Part shown: positions 23,870 to 33,045 of the stretch, one piece after another
Numbering within the stretch: the first letter of the stretch is position 1
How the letters are laid out: each line of letters opens with the position of its first letter
Assembly (NCBI GenBank): GCA_963576565.1
Contig: OY755038.1
Span: 200,791,013 to 200,855,012, forward strand
Length of the DNA stretch: 64,000 bases
Direction: 5' to 3'
Origin: Aspidapion aeneum
Taxonomy: Eukaryota; Arthropoda; Insecta; Coleoptera; Brentidae
The notes under the pieces: model-generated
Database searches by the model: none
Seen by the model: the letters and a program-made list of their open reading frames with translations, nothing else
Told to the model about the DNA's origin: nothing
Translations under genes and position numbers: made by a program

Positions 23870-24423
23870 AACGACCAACGCGCATAACTCAAAAACCGCT
23901 TGGCCGATTTTAATGAAATTTGGTACCTAGGCTGGGTCTTAGGTCGAGATGGTCCCATTTAAAAATGAACAAAATCCACCGAACACAAGCCAAATAAAAG
24001 GGTGGGGGAAGATTTCAAAAATTAAGAGTTTATGTGAAAATATGGCGTGTGTGATATCAAACGAAAGGTAATTGAGTATGGAGTTAAACAAAATACATTT
24101 TAGTTTTTTTTTCTTGAAAAAGGGTGGGGGTAGATTTCAAAAATTAGAGTTTACGTGAAAATATGGCGTGTGTGATATCAAACGAAAGGTAATTGAGTCC
24201 TGAGTTAAACAAAATACATTTTAGTTTTTGTTTTTTAAGGGTGGGGGTAGATTTTAAAAATTTGAGTTTAAGTCAAAACATGGCTTGTGTGGTATCAAAC
24301 AAAAGGTAATTTAGTCTGGAGTTGAATAAGATATATTTCAGGTTTTAGTTTTATTAGCTCGCACGTACACTATAACTATAGTACCTAGTGTGAGCTTAGG
24401 GGCCCATATATTGGCAGAGTATT
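23676..24423 (+). mobile_element. (TCTG)n element with threefold internal repeat
   Basis: The left end is a hairpin (tagctcacacata...tagtgtgagcta, 23675-23712). Then follow (tctg)n at 23813-23868, the box aacgaccaacgcgcataactcaaaaaccgcttggccgattttaatgaaattt, and three tandem ~120-bp units beginning ggtgggggNagatttNaaaaatt at 24001, 24123 and 24240. The right end (24354-24423) carries another hairpin-like segment and recurs alone at 2603-2668. There is no protein; it is a non-autonomous element of uncertain class. Confidence 0.65.
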
Positions 24424-24530
24424 ATCTCTTGTGAGAGAACTTTGTTTGTCTTGGGAAGTTTCACCTGTTTTTATTATGTGTAGGTAAGTTTGTATTTTTT
24501 CACTTTATACTGAATAATTTGTTGATTGTG

Positions 24531-24597
24531 ATTTATTTTTCTACAGTCCTTGATGATGGCCCAATAAGCCGAAACTAGTCGACGAAAATAAATAGTT
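24531..24597 (+). ncRNA. Hammerhead-ribozyme-like motif (degenerate core)
   Basis: The core reads TTGATGA (24550-24556), a stem GGC-ccaataa-GCC (24558-24570), GAAAC (24571-24575), then TAGTC (24576-24580) with the candidate cut after C24580. The bases after the cut (GACGAAAATAAAT) can pair with the upstream atttattttt...agtc (24531-24548) as stem I with an internal loop. ACTAGT is palindromic, giving the minimal stem III known from Penelope-like element ribozymes. The core has an extra or changed T (CTTGATGA, not CTGATGA) and an unpaired T before stem II, so this copy may be inactive. Seen: the bases and pairing. Inferred: the ribozyme ancestry. Confidence 0.5.
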
Positions 24598-24719
24598 AGT
24601 AGAGGAAAACAGAGATTTTTAATTTTTCATTTCTTGGAACCTCTACAGAAAGTTACGGAGTACTTCTTCACGTTGAATTTAATTCAGTTGTTTTAAGAAA
24701 GGATCCTTGGAAGTTAATT

Positions 24720-25094
24720 CATTTTAATTTACTTTCGCCGACACTAAGGCCGTCATTTCGGAACGCCTAATTGCACGGGTCATTGGCCACCTTTGGAACT
24801 CCAGACCGGGTATTTTTTTTTATCCGGTCCTTTTCTCCCTTAGAGATCCCCTACCGATTGAAGGAGTGTGTAACAAAGTCCGCGTTCACGAGATATCCGA
24901 CCTCATCCGGCCTGGTTACCGGCGTAAATGAAGGGGTAGGGCAATATTACATTTTACACTCCCCAGGAATAAATGTCTGCCGAACCCGCCACTGTAGCAA
25001 GCGAGGTTCCTTAACTCACTTGTGTTCAATGCGCGAACGCACCGAGCCATCAAGGCTACTTTTTGAATTAGTTCTGTATCCGAAGTCCTATTAA
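24720..25094. other. GC-richer island, unidentified
   Basis: A stretch clearly richer in G and C than its surroundings, with an open frame of 107 codons on the plus strand that opens with TTG and has no family resemblance. It could be an LTR or promoter fragment of an unseen element. No TG...CA ends were found. Confidence 0.35.
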
Positions 25095-25551
25095 CCTAAA
25101 AAAGTACGCAAATTTAATCTAAATTTACCCGATTTTAACAAAAAGAGTCTCTAAACATACAGAGATGCCTTTTCTTTGAATTAAGGCTGAAAAGCACACC
25201 TCACCCGTTTACACAGGTTATATGGAAATTGTTTGTCTCGGTGGAATTGGATATAATTTTAGTATATTATAGTAGGATAACTAAGTATTTTTTCAAATAG
25301 ATTCAGTGGGACAAGTTGTATTTAATATAGTAGTTAAAAAAAGAAACCAAAATTAAAAAAAACTTTTTTTTTTCAATTTTTTGTGGCATGTTTTCCATCA
25401 CTATAATTTATATACATTGAGTTTTTGGAGCAGGGTCCTGCAGGCCTCCTTGAGGCTACGGGCCCTAGGCAAGTGCCTTAATTTTTGCCATCATACGGAA
25501 AATAGCTTAAAACAGTTAAGTCAATTTTATTTAGTAAGAAAAATAAATGGC

Positions 25552-25880
25552 GGATCTGATACCTTCCTAGTTAGCCTATTATCACATTTCTAGTGAAGCC
25601 ATGATATATCAGCCTTGAAAACAGTTTTTGTGACTATCTCAGAAGCTAAAGCTCTTAGAAATTTTTGGTTACAACACAAACTATACTATACCACATATTG
25701 GTACAGCATTTTTTAGATATTGTAACTGTGAAAAAACTGTCATTACCATTAATGGATTTTAACGAAAATCTAATCGAGCTGATTAGAGTGTCGAACGCTA
25801 TTTTACCTTAATTTTATGAAAATCGGTTCTAGCGGTTTAGGAGCTATCGTGTTACTGACAGAAATAATACACACACACAC

Positions 25881-25923
<43 letters not shown>

Positions 25924-25958
25924 TAAACATCACGATGATATTGCCAAGATATGTCAAA
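25552..25958 (-). repeat. Microsatellite-bearing repeat, copy 2
   Basis: Reverse complement of copy 1 at 20450-20878. The (AC)n run at about 25866-25921 corresponds to the GT run in copy 1 but is longer and purer, as expected for microsatellite growth. Homology stops at both ends near the same words as in copy 1. Confidence 0.8.
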
Positions 25959-26672
25959 ATACACCCAAACAACAAATTGTCGGCGTTATCTGAAAAAAAA
26001 ATTGTCGAAAATAATACCTTTTCTAGCCATTGCTACGCGGGCTAGGAAGGTAAAACACCGAATTAAAAAACTTCATATCTATAAAGTTTGGACAATCGGA
26101 AAACAAAAATATGTTTTTCCTTTAAATATCTTATAAATATATTAAATTCGTGTCAAAATACACTGTGCTAGTTTTAAAATTCGGTAATAGTGCAGATATA
26201 AAAAAATTGTTTCCTTGACTACTCTCTGTATATTATCTAATTAATTGACAAGAATGACATTATAAACGACTTTGTCGTTAGGGCTTTCCTAAGTAATTTT
26301 TATGCTAACTTAATTTTTCTCGGTCAAGATGTAAGAGTTTTTATTATTAGAACATACAAAAACGACCACGAAAAATTGTGAAAAACTTAACTTTACTTAT
26401 ATTTATTTTTTACTCAGATGTCCTGCTATAAAATTATAGTCCATATAACCTGTGTAAACAGGTACGGTGTTCTTTCCCAAATTGACAGTATAACCTTTTT
26501 TTTTGGCGGCTGGTGACTTTATAAATTGGGGGGGGGGTAGAAATTTATATTGTATGGAAAAGGAGATAAAAAACTTACCTAAACAATTTTATTTTAGCAT
26601 TTTACAAACAACCAGCTACTTGGTGTAGTTTTTAGTTTATTTGTTTATAGATAAAGTCTGTTTGCCCTTCTT
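25959..26672. other. No gene recognised; candidate hAT left end
   Basis: Mostly AT-rich. tggcggctggtgac followed by a G-run (26504-26532) resembles the complement of the hAT-type end at 27690-27734 and may be the other end of the same element, although its first bases are lost in a T run. Confidence 0.4.
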
Positions 26673-26999
26673 TTACATGCGCAAAGTGCTCGGATTAGCA
26701 CCAGTTTCAGACTCATCATGGCCCCATAGAGCAACCCCAAAAATCCCATAGAATTTTATACAGTCTATTAGCCTACTAAGTATATGTCTATTTTTTGCGA
26801 CATTTTTATTATGTTCGGTAATGTTTTGCCTATAGGCACTATTTAGTTGCCACCTAATATAAGTCTTGCCTAGCATAGAAAATTCTATGTGGTTATTTAA
26901 ATAAGTAGCACTTACTTTGTGTCTTTTACTTTTTACTAAAGTGCTTGATATCACACATTTCTTTGCCACCCACGCAGGATCACTGCGTGGATTGTTCAT
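26673..26999 (-). pseudogene. hAT transposase fragment (DUF4371/ZMYM1-like)
   Basis: The 108-residue frame has, at residues 63-97, HN..VAKNRHILSRLID, then GHDES. In the DUF4371 family of hAT transposases (the group that includes ZMYM1-like proteins) a HN..V..NR.IL..LI segment precedes a conserved RGHDE motif by about 20 residues; here the Arg is Trp (LWGHDES). The frame starts with ATG at 26999, shows YIRW/QL text typical of the region upstream, and stops soon after GHDES, where a full protein has some 400 more residues. It lies between hAT-like ends at 26504 and 27734. The protein is dead. Family identity is likely; subfamily uncertain. Confidence 0.65.
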
Positions 27000-27413
27000 A
27001 ATAAGACAAATAACAAATAAAGCAAAAAAAGCATTTCGTTTTTCACAACCACACTATAAGACTAGTTTAAACCAGTTTTCAGCATTGTATAATTTTTTAT
27101 GACTTGCACTAAAATTTTGGTTTATTTGTCTATGTGGCCCTGAAGATTTTATTTGTAATCAAAGTTTATTTGTTAACGTATGTAAATTTGCACAGTTAAT
27201 TATATAATCGACGGTATTTATTTCCATTTTGAATACAAACAAAAAAAAACAAACAATGGGGACGCGACCGGCAAGGCTTTTAACTACTGACCTACCCCAA
27301 ATCAAAACAAACTCATACGTCTTCACTAGGGATAGAACCGGCAACACGTATGAAGGGCAACGAACGTTTTTTGGCACGATTAATATGGCCGACGTAAATT
27401 AAAACAAACATAT
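27000..27413. other. No gene recognised
   Basis: AT-rich, upstream of the hAT fragment on its strand, and probably part of the same decayed transposon. Confidence 0.35.
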
Positions 27414-27575
27414 CCTCCCTTCCCCGCGCGAGAGCAGTCGCCCATACACCGCTGAAAAACGGGTGAAATTGAAATCTTGCCCCACGCGGTGCTGCCTCCC
27501 TTCCCCGCGCGAGAGCAGTCGCCCATACACCGCTGAAAAACGGGTGAAATTGAAATCTTGCCCCACGCGGTGCTG
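27414..27575. repeat. Perfect 81-bp tandem duplication
   Basis: 27414-27494 and 27495-27575 are identical base for base (start cctcccttccccgcgcg, end ccccacgcggtgctg). The unit is GC-rich. Perfect identity suggests a recent duplication or an assembly artefact. Confidence 0.95.
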
Positions 27576-27689
27576 CCGGCTTGTAATTATTTACGCTAAA
27601 AAAGTTTTCCCAATTAATTGCCTTTTTTAACGGGAAGATTTAACTTTTTTTAAATAAATTAATTAAAAATACTGTTTTTTGTCTAGTTT

Positions 27690-27734
27690 TGGGAAGCCAC
27701 TGCCCCGTTGCCCTCCCTGTAGTAGCCGCCACTG
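27690..27734 (-). mobile_element. hAT-type terminal end
   Basis: On the minus strand it starts CAGTGGCGGCTACTACAGGG, the CAGTGGCG type of hAT end seen elsewhere in this window. It probably closes the element containing the transposase fragment at 26673-26999. No 8-bp duplication could be matched. Confidence 0.5.
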
Positions 27735-28225
27735 GGGTCGGGACCATCTCGGGACGAACATACTGACATGACATATTTAACAAAATGTGGATACGTACCT
27801 TTGCCATTTACAAGGAATCCACAAAAGAAACATTTCAGGTCATGAAAAGGAGGGTGCTTTTACCTTTACCTTTTTACCTATCTCTATCTATTTATAGGAA
27901 AAGTCCAAATCAATTGTGTCTGGAGGCTTTTTTGATGGCTGGTGAAATATTTTATGAGGTGTAAAAGTGAGGATTTTTTTTCATGAATATTTTGTTCCTT
28001 TTTATTGCCTACTTGCTATTCAGTCCTTAAGGACTGGATGTTGAAATAGAGGGACAAGAAAGGGAGTTCTCAATGAGTTGTACATACAAGTCCTTAACAT
28101 GGGCTTGGCATCGAAGAATTTATGAATTTTAAAATAATCTGTGGTAAAGTTTGCGATACTAGGCATAGGCTTAGTTCACCTATAAGCTAATCGATACCTA
28201 GTTTAAAAAAAACAAGTTTAAGATC
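27735..28225. other. No gene recognised
   Basis: AT-rich flank of the large LTR element. It carries the left copy of its target-site duplication at its right border. Confidence 0.5.
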
Positions 28226-28229
28226 CCAG
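28226..28229. repeat. Target-site duplication CCAG, left
   Basis: CCAG immediately before the 5' LTR is repeated as CCAG at 44682-44685 immediately after the 3' LTR. Confidence 0.85.
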
Positions 28230-29547
28230 TGTAACAAAACGGGATTTGAGCATAAATGGTATTTTTGCCATTTATAAGTTTTTAAAGATTTTTAATTAAA
28301 TATTGTTTTTGTCATCAACAAGCATTAATTATATGCAAGACTAGGTTAAGATTAAGTAAAATTTATGGCAACTCGGCGACTTGTTTTTAGGCATGTTTTC
28401 AGGTTCGCTGTATTTTAATAAAAGTTGTATTCGGCTAATATGTCCTTTGAGCCACTAACATCAACATAATTCATATTTTGTAACTGGAAACAAATTTGGT
28501 AAACTATTTTCAACTTTTAAGGAACACACTGTAAGATTTAAACTTTACCGAATTTCTAAATCCACGCATCTTTGAATTGCGGTGGTATTTTGTCTCTTTG
28601 TCTTTCTCGCCAATGCGAGAGAGCTTAAGATTCAAACCACGGCAACCAAGAGTGTCTGTAGAGAAGAGTGGTGGAAGAAATCCGTTAAAGAAAGCTTAGA
28701 TTTAGCCCAATCAGCTAGCGGCAAACTGAGAATGTCTAGAGAGCGGGGTATTGAAACTTTCGAAAGTCGTCAGGGATTTTACTCTTTAGTTTGTCGTTGC
28801 CTAGTACGGTACACTTTCATTTACACTTCTTAAGGGGGGTTTTATTTCAACTGGGGAAATTTATCAATTATTTTAACATTGTATAAAACTGTTAACTTTA
28901 ATATTCATAATTATTTTGGTCTTTCCTTTTAGAGTTTATTGATTGTAAAGTCATTAATTATTACTGTTTCCAGTGTTTTGAAATAATGTGTTTAACTGTT
29001 TTATGGTTTTTTATCAACAAAATACAAACCATTCGTTGCCCTAAAATCGGCATTTTTAATTAATAACATATCCCAAACCTAAACAGTAATATTAAGTAAA
29101 TTAAACAGTTGATTGAATAGTTTCACTCATTCAATCAACGTTTAAGATGTTGATAAATATATATATTTACAACAAATATATAAAAGGTTTATAAAACCTA
29201 AAAGTTTAAGAAGTGTAAATATTTGAATATAAAAGTTCAATGGTAGTAAAAATTTGATATTAAAATAATAAATATTAGAAGTGAAAGTGTGAAGCTGCAA
29301 GAAGAAAATTGAAAAGGTATGTATGATTATCCTATTAGTTATACATTTGAGAAAAACGTTTATAGCATACTTTTCCTCCAAGAACCGCCAAATTCCCTTT
29401 CGAGATCGTGTAAATTTAATAACATATAGTAACATTTAATCTTTTTATAATTTATATAAGTTGTAACCTAAGTTGGTAGCTTACAACATTTAAGCCTTGG
29501 CAACTTGAGGTGACAGTACCACTGTCACACGCCAGGCCCCTCTTACA
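28230..29547 (+). repeat. 5' LTR
   Basis: 1318 bp, TGTAACA...TCTTACA. It differs from the 3' LTR at 29262 (A against T) and 29542 (C against G, which spoils the terminal inverted repeat). Internal features: a GC-richer block at 28565-28830 holding an 83-codon GTG-initiated frame, a perfect 10-bp hairpin GTTGATTGAA/TTCAATCAAC (29108-29139), and TATA-like atatataaaagg near 29176. Promoter and polyadenylation points cannot be fixed by eye. Confidence 0.92.
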
Positions 29548-29550
29548 AAG

Positions 29551-29568
29551 TGGTGTCAGTAGTTCAGG
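29551..29568 (+). promoter_or_regulatory. Primer-binding site (tRNA-Leu-like)
   Basis: Three bases after the 5' LTR comes TGGTGTCAG, complementary to the 3' end of tRNAs finishing CTGACACCA, as many tRNA-Leu do. The match weakens after nine bases. Position and TGG start are as required for minus-strand priming. Confidence 0.7.
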
Positions 29569-32500
29569 GTAATTTAGTTTTTGGAAAATTCGTGAAAAAA
29601 TTTTTTGGAAAATTTGGGAAAAATTTTGAAAAATTTGTGAAAATTTTATGTTGAAAGTTTGAGAAAAACACTCAGTAGTACTTTAGTTAACCCATTGGTA
29701 GTATTTTGTTGGAAAAACTAAAGGAAATTTTTGTAAAATTGTTCATTTAAAAAGAAATAGTCTTGTCTAGTTTTTGAAAACCAAAACTAATTTGTTGGAA
29801 GATGTGCCATAACTGTTTTTCGTTGTTAAATTTACTAACGTTATAATCTGTGTTGCAATTTTTTTATGAATTTTTTAATATTTTTGAATATTTTTTGTCC
29901 TTGAATCAGTAAATACAAGGAAAATGTCAATGTCATGACAATGTTTCTATTGATATATGATCACTTTAAATTTTTAAAAGATAAATTGGTAGAATATTTT
30001 TTATTGAAAAGTTAAGTTTAAATACTATCCAGATATGCCAGCAAATAAAATGCTCTCCATTTCTATCTGGAGGACGGATTCTCCAGCATGCGAAAGGATC
30101 AACCTTTTGCCTTAATAAAGCTTTACTGAACTCTAGATTTGAGTTATAACTCCAAAACTCGTTGGTAAACTTTTAAAATTGTTCCATCAAAACATTATTT
30201 AAACAAAATGGATAAAAGAGTCCATTATTTTGTCTTAATTGTAGCACAGTGTTGTTAAAATAAAGTCTCATTAAACTTATCATTCTCTTGCCATTAAAGC
30301 CTATTTTGTCTTTCTAGCTGAATTTTTTAAGAATCTTTTATTAAAAACACAAAAAAAAGAGTCCATTGCAACTCTTTATTTTTGATTAGTTGGCTGAAAC
30401 AATAATTGCCAACCCTTCCTCTAACAAACCACTGATTTTTTTTGAAGACACCCGTCAAATATAACGAAGGGAGGATATTTTTTATTTATTTTATTGCATT
30501 AATAACAGTTTTTTTTGTTTTTTTTTTGAACCATTAAACCTTTTTTATTAATATTTAATAACATTTTTTGTATAAATAATACAAAAAAATTTATGTTAAG
30601 TCATTATAACATTGTTTTTATAAGTATTTTTCTTCGTAGATATCGATATTTCTACTTTATTTTGGTTTTATTCTTTGTTTAATAGCTAAAATTTCATTTG
30701 GCAAAAAGTACCTAAACCAAATTATTTGACCATCTAAGTATCCAAAATGGTGTAATTAATTAATCTCAAGTAATTTTCCATTGATATTGCATCATAACTT
30801 TAAAATTTATAATTTCTAACTACTTTTTCCATGCAAGCGTGGGTAGCATACCTCTGCTATAGTCTATTTGCAATAATTATGGAAATTTCATCTCTCATAA
30901 ATTTGTGCTACAGGACATTTGTAAAGTATCTGGTCAGGATAAACTCAAACAACAGACCTAGCTACTAGCAATATCTTGTATAGAATATGTGATAGATGTT
31001 TTTTTTTGTCACTTTGTAATTTTTGTACTCTCTATATCATACAAATATGATTGAGATTTACCAGTTCAAACTATAAGTAAGCAACCACGAAGTATTTTCA
31101 AATTTTATGTTTTTATATTTCCAGATTTTCAAAATGTATTTTATTTTCCAAATTACACACAAGTTTTTTTTTGGAAAATAAACGTGACTGACTGATTTCT
31201 TTGTATCTCAGTAACAACTTTGTCGATTATGAGAAATTTCTTTATTATAAGGTCTACAAGTAAATCTTTCAAAATTTTAAAAGCACTAATTTGCTAAAAC
31301 CATGGACTAAATAAATGTAGCCACAGCAAATATCGACTCTATACAATTATTATCAAATTAAAAATAAAAATTTACGTTTTATGTTACAAAACATAGCATT
31401 CAAACATAGCATTCTTTAAAACGACGTACTTGTCGAACTATCTTTGCTTTATAATTTCCTTATGACGTATTATTCTTTTCATAAAAGAAAATTTGATTTT
31501 CTTTTTAAGTTGGATATTATCAGCACTATCTGCAAATTCACAGCTTTTAAGTAAAGTGAGGTAAATGTAAAAACAACCTCCTGTATATTTTTTTTGGTTT
31601 TTTTGAGAGAGACTTTATTTTATTTATTTTCTTTCACTAACATGTAGGTAATCAAGTGAATTTCGTTTCATAATATTTTTAATCAAATCAAAAAGTATAT
31701 TGTCGTTTATTATCGTAAGTTATTGTCAAGCCATTTTTGCATAATGGTATACCTAATTAAATATTATGAAATGGAAAAACCTATGTAGAACCCTTCATTC
31801 AATTTTCTATGATTCAGGTAAAGCCAACTAGATGGTCCGAACAAAAACTTTCGGGTTTTTGTTTGTAAAGTCGTAAACTAATTTATCGTCTCTTCTTAAT
31901 TATTATGTAGATTTTGGGAAAAATCACAATAAAATTATTTTTGCTTTATTTTGTCATTATCTTTGCCCTTAAAGGAATTAATCCGCTACATGCGAAGTAA
32001 TTAGGTAATTAACTATTTATGTTAATAAATGAACTCATCACACTTAAATATCTTATTAAATATTAACACCTTTGAAATTAAAACCTAAAACGACTTATTA
32101 CCAAATAGATCATTCTGAGTTAAAACCATGATGTAGAAAGAGAAAAATGATTAGGGAGTTTGATAAAAAGCTCATATTATGAAAAAAAAAGTACTGATCT
32201 TTGTCAACATTAAAATTTGGTACATGTCTAACTTTGAAGACCTATTTTTTTCGAAAAAAATCTAAAGTTATATCCTAAGAAAGGATATTAAGAAAATTCG
32301 ACCTATTTTAAATCAAAGCAATAAAATAACCACCTTTAGCGAAAAATGTACGTTATTTTTCATATTTTCAAAAATCAAAACGTTAACCTAACAGAAAACT
32401 AAACCTTTTTTGTAGAAAAAATAAAAATGGCATCCATATCGGTTTACTAGTTACCATCTTAAAACACAACTTAGATTATTTAGAGACTGTTTCATCCTAT

Positions 32501-32864
32501 TTTTTATTCGTATGTCATTGTATTGAATAATAACTTTACTGAAAAAATAAATAAATTATCCATCAATTAACTTAAAAGTCAAAACACGTTAACTAAACTT
32601 AAGAAAGGACTATATTACCTATTGAGAACTGCCCATAAGCTTTTATCTCAGTACATATTTTAGATCGAGTCAAAATTTTTATTTATAAAGTCCTTGTAGG
32701 AATACTTTATTTTATCATCTGTATTTTACACTAAAATGTCACCTAGAGCAATGATTGACATTGCGCAAGTTGTAATTAAACATTATTTGTTATAAACTAC
32801 CACTAGTATTATTGTCACAGTGCATTCATTACGTTTTTTAAAAAGAGAATGGTGCTATCTATCT
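29569..32864. other. LARD interior, part 1: non-coding
   Basis: Very AT-rich, no frame over about 60 codons with any domain. The first 500 bp, where packaging and dimerisation signals would lie, contain runs of aaaattt words and a modestly less AT-rich patch at 30040-30120. Confidence 0.5.
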
Positions 32865-33045
32865 ATTTATTTAGCCTTCTTTGATCCATCTTTGGATATA
32901 GGCCTCCTTCAATATCTTCCACTCTTTCCTGTATGACGCCGTGTTCATCCATCTAGTCCACATGTTTCTTCAAATCGTGCGCTCATCTCATTTGTGGTCT
33001 TCCACTACCTCTTTTATTTTCCCAAGGTATCCAGTTTACAATACA
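32865..33045 (-). pseudogene. LINE 3'-terminal fragment inside the LARD
   Basis: On the minus strand the text encodes, in broken frames, K-R-GSGRPQMR followed by a W/H-D-L-KK segment and EAYIQ-RW-like endings. This is the standard C-terminal tail of insect LINE endonuclease-reverse transcriptases (GRP...RW, then a trailing EAY.Q.W). It ends in a (gata)n-like run at 32865-32875. Only the last ~60 codons remain, so it is a 5'-truncated insertion. It differs from the 36-kb fragment, so two LINE families are represented. Confidence 0.55.

Noticed and set aside
24771..25094. 107-codon frame in a GC-richer island
   Set aside because: Non-ATG start, no domain, no splice signals. Kept only as an unidentified island.
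25189..26476. Inverted words gtttacacaggttatatgg (25206) and its complement (26441) as ends of a transposon
   Set aside because: Only about 25-35 bp match, the pair straddles the end of another repeat at 25958, and no TSD was found.
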